Positions 8,473 to 17,237 of a DNA stretch of 35,899 bases are shown here, in pieces. Numbering within the stretch: position 1 is the first letter of the stretch; every line of letters starts with the position of its first letter. A program made the translations under genes and the position numbers. Below the pieces are notes generated by a model. It had not been told where the DNA came from and made no database searches. It saw only the letters and a list, made by a program, of their open reading frames with translations. The DNA is from JAHFRG01 sp036522275 (lineage in GTDB: Bacteria; Pseudomonadota; Gammaproteobacteria; Burkholderiales; JAHFRG01): the NCBI GenBank assembly GCA_036522275.1, contig DATDGC010000006.1, positions 1 to 35,899 of the forward strand. The letters are read 5' to 3'.

Positions 8473-9897
8473 ATGATACCGAGAAAACCCCCTTCTGTTG
8501 TCACCCGCCTACACACCAAAACCAAGCTGTTCGTTCTCGATACCAACGTCCTGATGCACGACCCGACCAGCCTGTTCCGTTTCCAGGAACACGATGTCTA
8601 CCTGCCGATGGCCACCCTGGAAGAGCTCGACCACAATAAAAAGGGCATGTCGGAAGTGGCGCGCAACGCGCGTCAAGCCAGCCGTTATCTCGACGAAATC
8701 GTAAGCGATGCTTACACCAATATGGACGACGGCATTTCCCTTGAAACGCACGGTGGAAAGGATGCAACCGGGCACTTGTTCCTGCAAACCAAGGTGATCA
8801 ACGGCGACCTTCCCGCCCATCTTCCCGGCGGATACAGCGACAACCAGATCATCAGCGTGGTAAAGCACTTGCAGGAGACCTATTCGGGGCGACACGTGAT
8901 TCTCGTCAGCAAAGACATCAACATGCGAATCAAAGCGCGCGCGCTGGGATTTGCCGCCGAGGATTATTTCAACGACAAGGTACTCGAAGACACCGATTTG
9001 CTGTACACCGGGTTCCAGGAATTGCCCGAGGATTTCTGGGACAAGCACAGCAATGAAATGGAATCCTGGCAGCAGTCCGGCCATACCTTCTACCGCGTGA
9101 GGGGGCCGCTCTGTCCCAGTTTGCTGGTTAACGAGTTTATCTATCAGGAGATCGGCAAGCCGTTTAATGCCCGCGTCAAGGAACAGAGCGGCAAGACCGC
9201 CGTACTGGAAACGCTCAAGGATTACACGCACCAGAAGAATAACGTGTGGGGCATCGCCGCGCGCAACCGCGAACAGAACTTCGCGTTGAATCTGCTGATG
9301 GACCCGGATATCGATTTCGTCACCCTGCTTGGACAAGCAGGCACGGGGAAAACCCTGCTGACCCTGGCCGCGGGCTTGATGCAAACCCTGGAGCATAAGG
9401 TTTATACTGAGATCATTATGACCCGGGTCACCGTGCCTGTTGGCGAAGATATCGGCTTCCTTCCGGGCACCGAAGAAGAGAAAATGACCCCGTGGATGGG
9501 GGCGTTGGAGGATAACCTGGACGTGCTTAACAAAACCGATGACGAAGCGGGGGAATGGGGGCGCGCCGCCACTCGTGATTTGATTCGTTCGCGCATCAAG
9601 GTAAAATCACTGAACTTCATGCGCGGCCGCACCTTTATTAACAAATTTTTGATTATTGACGAAGCCCAGAACCTGACGCCGAAACAGATGAAAACACTGA
9701 TTACCCGCGCCGGGCCCGGCACCAAGGTGGTATGCGTTGGCAATATCGCGCAAATTGATACGCCTTATCTCACTGAAGGCAGCTCCGGCTTGACTTACGT
9801 AGTGGACCGCTTTAAAGGCTGGTCGCACAGCGGTCATGTCACGCTGCTGCGCGGGGAAAGATCGCGGCTTGCCGATTACGCAGCGGGGATATTATGA
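8473..9897 (+). CDS. PhoH family protein with N-terminal PIN domain
   Basis: This 474-residue protein fuses a PIN-type RNase domain (about residues 17-150, with FVLDTNVLMHD and an acidic EELD motif) to a PhoH helicase-like ATPase. Walker A GQAGTGKT lies at 287-294, and Walker B LIIDEAQ ends near residue 398. This is the PIN-PhoH (PhoH2-like) architecture, predicted to act in RNA processing. The start at ATG 8473 leaves a basic N-terminus of about 15 residues before the PIN domain. Its stop overlaps the start of the downstream LysM protein gene in ATGATGA, so the two are likely coupled. Confidence 0.92.
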   Translation: MIPRKPPSVVTRLHTKTKLFVLDTNVLMHDPTSLFRFQEHDVYLPMATLEELDHNKKGMSEVARNARQASRYLDEIVSDAYTNMDDGISLETHGGKDATGHLFLQTKVINGDLPAHLPGGYSDNQIISVVKHLQETYSGRHVILVSKDINMRIKARALGFAAEDYFNDKVLEDTDLLYTGFQELPEDFWDKHSNEMESWQQSGHTFYRVRGPLCPSLLVNEFIYQEIGKPFNARVKEQSGKTAVLETLKDYTHQKNNVWGIAARNREQNFALNLLMDPDIDFVTLLGQAGTGKTLLTLAAGLMQTLEHKVYTEIIMTRVTVPVGEDIGFLPGTEEEKMTPWMGALEDNLDVLNKTDDEAGEWGRAATRDLIRSRIKVKSLNFMRGRTFINKFLIIDEAQNLTPKQMKTLITRAGPGTKVVCVGNIAQIDTPYLTEGSSGLTYVVDRFKGWSHSGHVTLLRGERSRLADYAAGIL

Positions 9898-10664
9898 TGA
9901 AAAACTTTTCCATGAATTTGCGCCTCGTGCTTTGCAGCGCGGTCTTGTCTCTCGCGACTGTAAATGCCTATGCGGTCATCAGCATCGGCAATCTCACGGT
10001 GCAGTCTTTCCGCGACGAAAACCTTCAAGCCTATATTGAACTTCAGACCGACGCCGTCGAGGCCATTACTCCACAATGCCTCTCACTCGGCAAGCCCGAT
10101 GCCGAAGCAAGTAACAAACTCCCGTATTTGACCGACGCCATCGTCTCGCTCGACACGCGCGACGGCAAGCAAACCGTCAGCGTCACCACAGCGCAGCCGA
10201 TCAACGACAACAGCTTCAACCTGCTCTTGAAAGTCCAATGCCCGGGTCAACTGCAGGTTTCGCGCGACTTCACCGTACTGCTCGGGACGCGCACTGGCAA
10301 CGTTTTGGCCATCCCCGCTCAGCCGCAGCCTGCGTCGCCGGAAGCAACTCCCCTGACCGGCGCGCAGCCCAAAAGCGGCGGTGTTTACTGGAGCATGCGC
10401 CCCGGCGACACGCTGGCCGATATTGCACAGAAGATTTATCCCAAGGAACCGCTTTACCAGAAAAAAATGGTCTGGGCGATTGTACGGAGCAACCCGCAGG
10501 CATTTCCCAACGGTCAGCCTCAAGAGCTTCCAATCGGCACCGTTATCATCATTCCCAATTTGCGCAGCGTGCCCGCAGTGAAGGTTCCGGGCGAAGCAGG
10601 TGCCGAGAAGGCGCCGCCGCGCAAAGCCAAACCGCCTGAAGCCAAAAGCGAGCCCCCCAAGTAA
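9894..10664 (+). CDS. Secreted FimV-N-like protein with LysM domain
   Basis: The 256-residue product has a signal peptide (hydrophobic LVLCSAVLSLA, cleavage probably after AYA near residue 28). A FimV N-terminal-like beta domain follows (SIGNLTVQSFRDENLQAYIEL, and LLLKVQCPGQLQVSRDFTVLL), then a LysM-like peptidoglycan-binding segment (about 162-225: WSMRPGDTLADIAQKIYP to IPIGTVIIIPN-like end). The tail is rich in Pro, Lys and Ala. This resembles the N-terminal part of FimV/TspA proteins but is much shorter, with no membrane span or TPR cytoplasmic domain. A periplasmic cell-wall-associated role is likely. It overlaps the phoH stop by 4 nt. A second in-frame ATG at 9912 is possible. Confidence 0.75.
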   Translation: MMKNFSMNLRLVLCSAVLSLATVNAYAVISIGNLTVQSFRDENLQAYIELQTDAVEAITPQCLSLGKPDAEASNKLPYLTDAIVSLDTRDGKQTVSVTTAQPINDNSFNLLLKVQCPGQLQVSRDFTVLLGTRTGNVLAIPAQPQPASPEATPLTGAQPKSGGVYWSMRPGDTLADIAQKIYPKEPLYQKKMVWAIVRSNPQAFPNGQPQELPIGTVIIIPNLRSVPAVKVPGEAGAEKAPPRKAKPPEAKSEPPK

Positions 10665-10765
10665 GCAGCTCAAACGCAGCACGTTAAGGGGGGATCAAAT
10701 TCTCCTCAAACTGTTCTGGCAACTCACTTTCTCAGATGAAAGAGGTGCAGGTCAGAAGAAAAGAT

Positions 10766-12148
10766 TTAATAACCGGGAGTGTAATTCTCGAAGCGGGTGA
10801 ATTCGGGGAGGAAGGTGAGCGGCACCGTGCCGATCGGGCCGTGACGTTGCTTGCCGATGATGATTTCCGCCATCCCTTTATCCTTGGTCTCGGGGTAGTA
10901 AACCTCATCGCGGTAAATAAACAAAATCAAGTCGGCGTCCTGCTCGATGGCGCCTGATTCGCGCAAATCGGACATAATGGGACGGCGGTTGGTGCGCTGC
11001 TCAAGGCTGCGGTTAAGTTGGGAGAGCGCCACCACCGGCACATTCAATTCTTTCGCCAGCGCTTTCAGTGAACGCGAAATCTGCGAGATTTCGGTGGCGC
11101 GGTTCTCGCCTTCGCGCGCCGCCGACATCAGCTGCAGGTAATCAACCACCAGCAGCCCCAAGCCGCCGCACTGGCGGTGCAGTCGCCGCGCCCTAGCCTG
11201 CAATTGCGGCGCGGTGAGCGCCCCGCTCTCATCTATATAAATCGCCGCGTCGTTGAGCTTGCCCACAGCATGGGTGAGTTTCTGCCAATCGTCGTCCTGC
11301 AGCTTTCCGGTGCGCACCTTGTGCTGATCCAGCCGCCCCACCGAGCCCATCATGCGCATCACCAGCTGCGTGCCCGACATTTCCATGCTGAACACCGCCA
11401 CCGGCAGATGCAGTTCTATACCGACATATTCGGCGATATTGAGCGCGAGCGAAGTTTTGCCCATGCTCGGCCGTCCCGCGACGATTACCAGATCGCCCGG
11501 CTGCAAGCCGGAAGTCTTCTGGTCAAGATCGGTGAACCCGGTCGGCACCCCGGTGATCTCGCTCGGGTTGTCGCGGTGGTAAAGCATGTCTATGCGCTCC
11601 ACCACTTGCGTGAGCAGCGGCTGGATTTCGGCGAAACCGATCTGCCCGCGCGCTCCCGCTTCGGCGATGTGAAACACCTTGGCCTCCGCCTCGTTCAACA
11701 GGTCCACGGCTTCGCGCCCCAGCGGATTATAGGCGCTATCCGCGATTTCAGTGGCGACTGCAGCGAGCTTGCGCAGCACCGAGCGGTCACGCACGATTTC
11801 CGCATAGCGGCGGATGTTGGCTGCAGAAGGCGTGTTCTGGGCGAGCGCACCCAGGTAAGCCAGGCCGCCGGCGTTTTGCAGTTCCGCGCTGTTTTCCAGG
11901 GATTCGGCGACGGTAATCACGTCGGCCGGGTTGTTGTGCTCGACGAGCTTGCAAATATGCCGGTAAATCAGGCGGTGGTCATGCCGGTAAAAATCCGCCT
12001 CGACAATCACGTCGCCTACTTTGTCCCAGGCGCTGTTATCCAAGAGCAACCCGCCTAGCACCGATTGTTCCGCCTCAATCGAGTGAGGCGGCAGTTTAAT
12101 GACATCTACCTGCTCATCATGGACAACTTGTGAAACCGCCTGAATCAT
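10766..12148 (-). CDS. dnaB: Replicative DNA helicase DnaB
   Basis: The 460-residue hexameric helicase unwinds DNA at the replication fork. The N-terminal DnaG-interacting domain (PPHSIEAEQSVLGGLLLD) and the RecA-like C-terminal domain (Walker A GRPSMGKTS, LVVDYLQLM, EISQISRSLKALAKELNVPVVALSQLNR) are intact. No intein is present. It is separated from rplI by a terminator and an AT-rich 140-nt leader, so it probably has its own promoter. A TATAAT hexamer lies at 12164-12169 on the minus strand but has only a poor -35. The 3' end converges on the LysM gene with about 100 nt between; I see no strong terminator there. Confidence 0.97.
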   Translation of the reverse strand: MIQAVSQVVHDEQVDVIKLPPHSIEAEQSVLGGLLLDNSAWDKVGDVIVEADFYRHDHRLIYRHICKLVEHNNPADVITVAESLENSAELQNAGGLAYLGALAQNTPSAANIRRYAEIVRDRSVLRKLAAVATEIADSAYNPLGREAVDLLNEAEAKVFHIAEAGARGQIGFAEIQPLLTQVVERIDMLYHRDNPSEITGVPTGFTDLDQKTSGLQPGDLVIVAGRPSMGKTSLALNIAEYVGIELHLPVAVFSMEMSGTQLVMRMMGSVGRLDQHKVRTGKLQDDDWQKLTHAVGKLNDAAIYIDESGALTAPQLQARARRLHRQCGGLGLLVVDYLQLMSAAREGENRATEISQISRSLKALAKELNVPVVALSQLNRSLEQRTNRRPIMSDLRESGAIEQDADLILFIYRDEVYYPETKDKGMAEIIIGKQRHGPIGTVPLTFLPEFTRFENYTPGY

Positions 12149-12291
12149 GACTTAATGTAAATGATTATATTAATATTACAACATGTTATATTAAATAGTA
12201 TTCTCATACCATTTAATTGCCATAATCGCGAGCGAAAACGGCTGCGTTACTTGAATGCATTTTACCATTCGGGGAACGAATGGCCAGAAAT

Positions 12292-12319
12292 AAAAGAGGG
12301 CTGTTGCCAGCCCTCTTTT
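12292..12319 (-). terminator. Rho-independent terminator after rplI
   Basis: A perfect 12-bp stem (AAAAGAGGGCTG with its complement) closes a 4-nt loop, TTGC, at 12304-12307. On the minus strand the stem ends in TTTTATTT, a suitable U-tract. It begins 22 nt past the rplI stop and separates the S6-PriB-S18-L9 operon from dnaB. The stem is symmetric and would look similar on the plus strand, but no plus-strand gene precedes it. Confidence 0.87.
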
Positions 12320-12340
12320 AATCAAAGCATTAGGAATGTT

Positions 12341-12790
12341 TCAGCTCTCTCCAAGCACCGATACGGTGATGGCCGCTGTCACATCGGTATGCAGAACCAC
12401 AGTAATATTATAGTCCCCCACCTGCTTCAACGGCCCGTGCGGCATGCGGATGGCGGCTTTCTGGATGGGGAAGCCCTGCGCTTGCAAAGCTTCGGCGATA
12501 TCCACGTTGGTCACCGAACCGAAAAGTTTGCCGTCCACACCCGCTTTCTGGGTTATTTGCACCATCAGACCCTGTATTTTCGCGGCCTGCTCCTGAGCTG
12601 CAGCGAGAACTTCATTCTCGGTTTTTTCGAGATCCGCTCGCCTCAGTTCGAACTCGGCGATATTTGCAGGTGTCGCGCGCTTGGCCTTGCCTTGGGGAAT
12701 GAGAAAGTTGCGCGCAAAGCCCTCTTTCACCTTGACCACGTCGCCAAGTTTTCCCAGATTCACCAATTTTTCCAGCAAAATAACTTGCAT
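12341..12790 (-). CDS. rplI: 50S ribosomal protein L9
   Basis: The 149-residue protein has the L9 signature MQVILLEKLVNLGKLGDVVKVK, the long connecting helix and the C-terminal domain. It binds 23S rRNA at the base of the L1 stalk. AGGAG lies 8-12 nt before the ATG. It is the last gene of the rpsF operon, 11 nt after rpsR, and is followed by a strong hairpin terminator. Confidence 0.98.
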   Translation of the reverse strand: MQVILLEKLVNLGKLGDVVKVKEGFARNFLIPQGKAKRATPANIAEFELRRADLEKTENEVLAAAQEQAAKIQGLMVQITQKAGVDGKLFGSVTNVDIAEALQAQGFPIQKAAIRMPHGPLKQVGDYNITVVLHTDVTAAITVSVLGES

Positions 12791-12801
12791 GGCTCTACTC
12801 C

Positions 12802-13089
12802 TCAGTGCAGATCGGTGTACGGCAACAACGCCAGATAGCGTGCGCGCTTGACCGCCGCGCTCAATTGTCGCTGGTAGTGCGACTTGGTGCCGGTGATGCG
12901 CGCCGGAATGATCTTGCCGCTTTCATTGACGAAATCCTTTAACAGCTCGACATCCTTGTAATCCACTTCCTTAATGCCTTCCGCAGTAAAGCGACAGAAT
13001 TTCCTGCGCCTGAATAAAGGGCGGTTGCCGCTATCCTTGCGGTCTTTGCGGTCTTTCTTGTCCCTGCGTTTAAATGTTGGTCTTGGCAT
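12802..13089 (-). CDS. rpsR: 30S ribosomal protein S18
   Basis: The 95-residue S18 carries the conserved core FCRFTAEGIKEVDYKD and GKIIPARITGTKSHYQRQL, plus a lysine/arginine/aspartate-rich N-terminal extension (RRDKKDRKDRKD) longer than in E. coli (75 residues). S18 pairs with S6 on the small-subunit platform. It lies 11 nt after priB. Confidence 0.98.
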   Translation of the reverse strand: MPRPTFKRRDKKDRKDRKDSGNRPLFRRRKFCRFTAEGIKEVDYKDVELLKDFVNESGKIIPARITGTKSHYQRQLSAAVKRARYLALLPYTDLH

Positions 13090-13100
13090 ATCAAACCTTT

Positions 13101-13397
13101 CTATTCCAATTCCACGTTATTCACATGCAGCACCAGTTGCGTACTGTTCTTGCTTTTGCGCGCCAGGAAACCGGTTAACCGCACCGGCGTGCCCACTTTC
13201 AATTTCGCAGCGGATTTCGCTACTTCATCCAGCGCCAGCGCCTGGATTTCGCATTCGACATTGCGCTTTACCCCGCCATGCATTTGCCAGGAAGCGTGAC
13301 TTACCTGGAAACTCAGCACCGCGATTCCAGCAGGTGTGTAACGCAGTGGAGTGATTTCTGCAATTTGGCCGCATAACTCGACACTGTTGCAATCCAC
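13101..13397 (-). CDS. priB: Primosomal replication protein N (PriB)
   Basis: The 98-residue single-OB-fold protein is related to SSB (VELCGQIAEITPLRYTPAGIAVLSFQVSH, VGTPVRLTGFLARKS). PriB works with PriA and DnaT in replication restart. The reading frame starts with GTG at 13397; the upstream sequence has no convincing Shine-Dalgarno, which suggests translation coupled to rpsF, whose stop is 8 nt away. Its place between rpsF and rpsR is the standard one in Beta- and Gammaproteobacteria. Confidence 0.94.
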   Translation of the reverse strand: MDCNSVELCGQIAEITPLRYTPAGIAVLSFQVSHASWQMHGGVKRNVECEIQALALDEVAKSAAKLKVGTPVRLTGFLARKSKNSTQLVLHVNNVELE

Positions 13398-13405
13398 TTG
13401 AGGAC

Positions 13406-13807
13406 TTAATCAGAGATTCCTACTGCCGGTTCCTCGGCGGCGGGTATCTCCTTAATTTCGTCCGGGGCTTGCGTGAGCGACTTGCTTTTTTCTTCGCGCA
13501 TCATCGGCGAAGGACTGCTCACCGCGGCGTCCATTTTTACGGTCAGGTGGCGCAGCACCGCGTCGTTGAATTTGAACGCGTGCTCCAGCTCATCCAGCGT
13601 TCCCTGATCGCACTCGACGTTCATCAGCACGTAATGCGCCTTGTGAACTTTGGCAAGCGGATAAGCGAGCTGGCGGCGGCCCCAGTCTTCGAGGCGGTGC
13701 ATCTTCCCGCCCTTGGAGGTAACCAGTCCGCGATAGCGCTCGATCATGCCGGGCACCTGCTCGCTCTGGTCAGGATGGACGATAAAAACGATTTCGTAAT
13801 GCCGCAT
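13406..13807 (-). CDS. rpsF: 30S ribosomal protein S6
   Basis: The 133-residue S6 begins MRHYEIVFIVHPDQSEQV and has the usual core (EDWGRRQLAYPLAKVHKAHYVL), with an acidic C-terminal extension of about 35 residues. An ATG at 13807 is preceded by AAGGAG at 7 nt spacing; a TTG two codons upstream is less likely. It is the first gene of the rpsF-priB-rpsR-rplI operon. The leader of about 95 nt between the promoter and the start can pair CCTCaCCG with CGGgAGG around a loop. This could be an S6:S18 autoregulatory hairpin like the known rpsF leader motif, but I cannot confirm that by eye. Confidence 0.97.
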   Translation of the reverse strand: MRHYEIVFIVHPDQSEQVPGMIERYRGLVTSKGGKMHRLEDWGRRQLAYPLAKVHKAHYVLMNVECDQGTLDELEHAFKFNDAVLRHLTVKMDAAVSSPSPMMREEKSKSLTQAPDEIKEIPAAEEPAVGISD

Positions 13808-13908
13808 CAACAATCTCCTTGTGGTCTACGGCCTCCCGTTATGCAATGCAGTATGCGATACGGTGAGGCAAGGATTAGAAACCTCATCAGAGGTTCCTTG
13901 AGGCGGCA

Positions 13909-13937
13909 ATTATAAGGTTTCCAGCCAGCGCGGGCAA
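13909..13937 (-). promoter_or_regulatory. Sigma70 promoter of the rpsF operon
   Basis: Read on the minus strand, TTGCCC (13932-13937) and a consensus TATAAT (13909-13914) are separated by exactly 17 nt. The expected start is near 13902, leaving a leader of about 95 nt before rpsF. It is the best promoter match I found in the window and faces the expected operon. Confidence 0.8.
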
Positions 13938-13986
13938 CTGGTATATTATCCCCGACCCATGGCGCGATCGGAGACCTTATGATTTG

Positions 13987-14118
13987 ATGTGCGCCCACGC
14001 CGACTAACTCGGGGCGAACGCGATCATTACCGTGCGCTATGACGCGACCGAGTTAATGGCGGGACTGACGGAAGTCTTGTGCTACGGAACTGCGGTTGTT
14101 GTCACAACCAATAGATAG
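13987..14118 (+). pseudogene. Fragment of UPF0145 (YbjQ) family gene
   Basis: The plus strand encodes MCAHAD, a stop (14005-14007), then LGANAIITVRYDATELMAG and LTEVLCYGTAVVV before a stop at 14116-14118. This is the conserved C-terminal half of the small YbjQ/UPF0145 proteins (LGANAVVGVRYDxxE..GxTEVLCYGTAVVV). The N-terminal half is absent and the sequence upstream contains the rpsF promoter on the other strand. The fragment is on the opposite strand to its neighbours rpsF and rlmB. It has no start-to-stop frame, so it is a degenerate remnant. Confidence 0.7.
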
Positions 14119-14163
14119 TACCTGCCCGACATTTCATTACAACCGGTTTTTCTGGCCAGTTCG

Positions 14164-14913
14164 CTAATCAGGCTTTCGGTTCTTGGTGGCTCTCTGCCTT
14201 CTCGTTTCAAACAGACATATTCCGCTTGCGACCGATACATTCAGACTTTCCACGCTGCCTGCCATGGGAATGCGCACCAGTTCGTCACAGGTTTCCTTGG
14301 TCAGCCGCCGCAAACCCTCCTCTTCAGCACCCAGCACCCAGGCAATGGGGCCGTTTAACTTCGCAGAGAACAAATCCTGCTCCGCATTGCTGTCGGTGCC
14401 GATAATCCAAATGTTTCGCTCTTTCAGTTCACGTAGCGTCCGGGCAAGATTGGTGACAGCAATATAAGGTACCGTTTCCGCTGCGCCGCAAGCCACTTTA
14501 GATACTGTTGGAGTAATTCCCACCGCGCGATCCTTGGGGGCGATGACCGCTTGCACGCCACAGGCATCCGCAACGCGCAGGCAAGCGCCAAGGTTGTGCG
14601 GGTCTTGAACACCATCCAACACCAGGAGCAATACCGGTTCGCTTAAGCTATCCAGCACTTCGTCCAAATCCACACGCTGAGTTTCAGCGGCGGTTTTGGC
14701 TACCACGCCCTGGTGCCTTGCATTACCGGTCATGCCGTCAAGTCGCGCATGATCCAGCATGATGACGCGCAAGCCGTGATTCTCGGCAAGCGCAATTAAA
14801 GCTTTCATGCGCGGGTCCTGGCGCGCTCCGTCCAGATAGATTTCTTCCACGCTTTTGGCATTCTGGCGGATGCGCGCGGTCACTGTGTGAAACCCATAAA
14901 TAAGGCGGCTCAT
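14164..14913 (-). CDS. rlmB: 23S rRNA (guanosine-2'-O-)-methyltransferase RlmB
   Basis: This SpoU/TrmH-family SPOUT enzyme of 249 residues methylates G2251 of 23S rRNA (E. coli numbering). It has an N-terminal substrate-binding domain (MSRLIYGFHTVTARI) and the knotted catalytic domain with LVLDGVQDPHNLGACLRVADACG, WVLGAEEEGLRR and IPMAGSVESLNVSVASGICLFE. The ATG at 14913 has AAGGTG just upstream and is preferred to the ATG at 14928, which would overlap rnr. It follows rnr by 4 nt, and the rnr stop forms part of its ribosome-binding site. Confidence 0.96.
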   Translation of the reverse strand: MSRLIYGFHTVTARIRQNAKSVEEIYLDGARQDPRMKALIALAENHGLRVIMLDHARLDGMTGNARHQGVVAKTAAETQRVDLDEVLDSLSEPVLLLVLDGVQDPHNLGACLRVADACGVQAVIAPKDRAVGITPTVSKVACGAAETVPYIAVTNLARTLRELKERNIWIIGTDSNAEQDLFSAKLNGPIAWVLGAEEEGLRRLTKETCDELVRIPMAGSVESLNVSVASGICLFETRRQRATKNRKPD

Positions 14914-14917
14914 GCTT

Positions 14918-17200
14918 TCACCTTGCATGCAGCGAAGCAGCTTTTTTTACTTGCCGGGTCTTTTTGCCCGATGTATCCGGGGCATCTTCGAGAACGAAAT
15001 CAATTTTGGTGCTTTGCAGATCCACCCTCACCACCTTGATGCGCACCCGGTCTCCCAAGCGGAATTTCCTGCCGGTGCGCTCGCCAAGTAGAAGATGCTT
15101 CCGCGCATCAAAATGAAAGTAATCGCTTCCCAGATCGGAAATATGCACCAGCCCTTCTATATAAATGTCGTCCAGCGCAACGAAAATGCCGAAGCCGGTC
15201 ACCCCGCTCACCGTGCCATCGAAACACTCGTTGATTTTATCCTGCATGTAGTAACACTTGAGCCAGGCTTCGACGTCGCGCGTCGCGTCATCGGCGCGGC
15301 GCTCGGTGAGCGAGCAATGAATACCCAACTGCTTCCAGTCGCCCGGATTATAGGTCTTGCCCTGCAACACCGCTGTTATCGCCCGGTGCACCAGTAAATC
15401 GGGATAGCGCCGGATCGGCGAAGTGAAATGCGTATAGGATTCGTACGCCAATCCGAAATGGCCCACGTTGTCCGGGCTGTACATCGCTTGTTGCAGAGAA
15501 CGCAACATTACCGTTTGCAGCAATTGCGCATCAGGACGGTCGCGGATGGTGCCCAACAGCCTGGCATAATCCTTGGCATGCGGATTGTCGCCTCCCCCTA
15601 AATGCAAACCGAATTCCCTGAGAAAACCAAGTAAAGCCTCGAGCTTTTCCGGAGTCGGGCCTTCGTGAATCCGGTATAGCGTGCGCTGTCCATGGCTCTT
15701 GAGGAAATCCGAGGCGCAGACATTGGCAGCCAGCATGCATTCTTCAATCAGGCGGTGCGCATCGTTGCGCTTCACCGGAACGATGCGTTCAATTTTTCCA
15801 TGCTCGTTGAAAATCATCTGCGTTTCGATAGTCTCAAAGTCAATCGCACCACGTTTTTCCCTGGCCTTGGCCAGGACCTTGTAGAGCGTGTAAAGCATTT
15901 TGATATGCGTCAGCAGCCTGCCGTAGCGGCGCGCCACATCGCCTTCAGGATGCTCGAGCATCTCGGCAACCGCGGTGTAGGTGAGCCGCGCCTGCGAGAG
16001 CATCACCGCCGGATAAAAACGATATTCACCAATTTCACCATCAGCGGCGATTTGCATTTCGCACACCATTGTCAGCCGCGCAACTCTCGGGTTGAGCGAG
16101 CAAAGATCATTGCTTAAGGCTACAGGCAGCATCGGGATCACACGCCGCGGGAAATACACTGAGTTGCCGCGTTCCAATGCTTCCCGATCCAGGGCATCAC
16201 CTGGCTTCACATAATGACTGACATCGGCAATCGCCACGAACAACTTGAATCCTTTGCCCTGCGCTTCGCAGTACACCGCGTCGTCAAAATCCTTTGCCGT
16301 TTCGCCGTCTATGGTCACCAGCGGAAGACCGCACAGGTCTGCGCGCCCGGCATAATCTTTATTCAGCACTTCGCTCGGCAGGTGTTTCGCCGATTTCTCC
16401 GCCTCGGGTGGAAACATATGTGGCAAATCATGCTTGCGCAGCGCGATCTCGATTTCCATTCCCGGGTCGGCGTAATTGCCGATCACTTCAACTATGCGGC
16501 CAACGGGCTGCGCATGCTTGCTCGGCTGCTCGATTATTTCCACCATCACCACCTGCCCCGGCTTCGCAGCGTGGCTCTCGCTCTGCGGCACTAAAATATC
16601 CTGGCTGATGCGCTTGTTCTCAGCCACCACGAACTGGATGCCGTGCTCTGTGTGCAATCTTCCCACCAGGCACTGGTTGGCGCGCGTGAGTACCTCGACG
16701 ATGCTGGCTTCGGGCCGACCGCGGCGGTCGGTTCCAATTTCACGCGCCATGACCCGGTCGCCATGCAACACTTTTTGCATTTCTTTGGGGCCGAGAAACA
16801 TATCAGGGCCGCCTTCGTCCGGTATCAAAAAACCGAAACCGTCAGCATGCCCCTGCACCACGCCCTTGATGAGGTCGAGCTTGTCCACCACGCATATCGC
16901 GCCTTTGCGATTGCGCATGAGTTGTCCGTCGCGCTCCATCGCCCGCAGCCGGCGGTGGAACAGCGCAGCTTCATGGCCGGTGACCTCGAGAGACTGCATC
17001 AGTTTATCCACGGACAGCGGAACACCCTGCTCTGCGAGAATCTGTAAAATGAATTCGCGGCTCGGCAAGGCTTCCCGGTATTTCGAGCGTTCGCGCTTAA
17101 AATGCGGGTCAAGCTCGCGCAATTTTGGCTTTGCAGTGGAAGAGCGGCCGCGTTCCGCTTTGGTCAAGGATTTAAAACGCTTGGGGGATTTCGTTGACAA
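14918..17200 (-). CDS. rnr: Ribonuclease R
   Basis: The 760-residue 3'-5' exoribonuclease degrades structured RNA. It has an N-terminal helix-turn-helix region (about 45-110), cold-shock OB domains (GVVQGHADGFGFLIPD), the RNB catalytic domain with the acidic motif VTIDGETAKDFDDAVY, and a C-terminal S1 domain (GTVSGVTGFGIFVALDD) followed by a short basic tail. The frame begins with TTG at 17200, with AAGGA about 12 nt upstream and a stop just before; no ATG is available nearby. It is upstream of rlmB, and tRNA-Leu is divergent 37 nt away. Confidence 0.96.
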   Translation of the reverse strand: MSTKSPKRFKSLTKAERGRSSTAKPKLRELDPHFKRERSKYREALPSREFILQILAEQGVPLSVDKLMQSLEVTGHEAALFHRRLRAMERDGQLMRNRKGAICVVDKLDLIKGVVQGHADGFGFLIPDEGGPDMFLGPKEMQKVLHGDRVMAREIGTDRRGRPEASIVEVLTRANQCLVGRLHTEHGIQFVVAENKRISQDILVPQSESHAAKPGQVVMVEIIEQPSKHAQPVGRIVEVIGNYADPGMEIEIALRKHDLPHMFPPEAEKSAKHLPSEVLNKDYAGRADLCGLPLVTIDGETAKDFDDAVYCEAQGKGFKLFVAIADVSHYVKPGDALDREALERGNSVYFPRRVIPMLPVALSNDLCSLNPRVARLTMVCEMQIAADGEIGEYRFYPAVMLSQARLTYTAVAEMLEHPEGDVARRYGRLLTHIKMLYTLYKVLAKAREKRGAIDFETIETQMIFNEHGKIERIVPVKRNDAHRLIEECMLAANVCASDFLKSHGQRTLYRIHEGPTPEKLEALLGFLREFGLHLGGGDNPHAKDYARLLGTIRDRPDAQLLQTVMLRSLQQAMYSPDNVGHFGLAYESYTHFTSPIRRYPDLLVHRAITAVLQGKTYNPGDWKQLGIHCSLTERRADDATRDVEAWLKCYYMQDKINECFDGTVSGVTGFGIFVALDDIYIEGLVHISDLGSDYFHFDARKHLLLGERTGRKFRLGDRVRIKVVRVDLQSTKIDFVLEDAPDTSGKKTRQVKKAASLHAR

Positions 17201-17237
17201 GAAAATGTTTTCCTTTTAGATTTGCACCTTCTCGAAA

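Noticed and set aside
10665..10765. Terminator between the LysM gene and dnaB
   Set aside because: Only a weak 5-bp hairpin (CTTTC with GAAAG) without a U-tract is visible.
11177..12058. Plus-strand frame of 293 codons
   Set aside because: Antisense to dnaB, and its composition (rich in His and Arg) is typical of a shadow.
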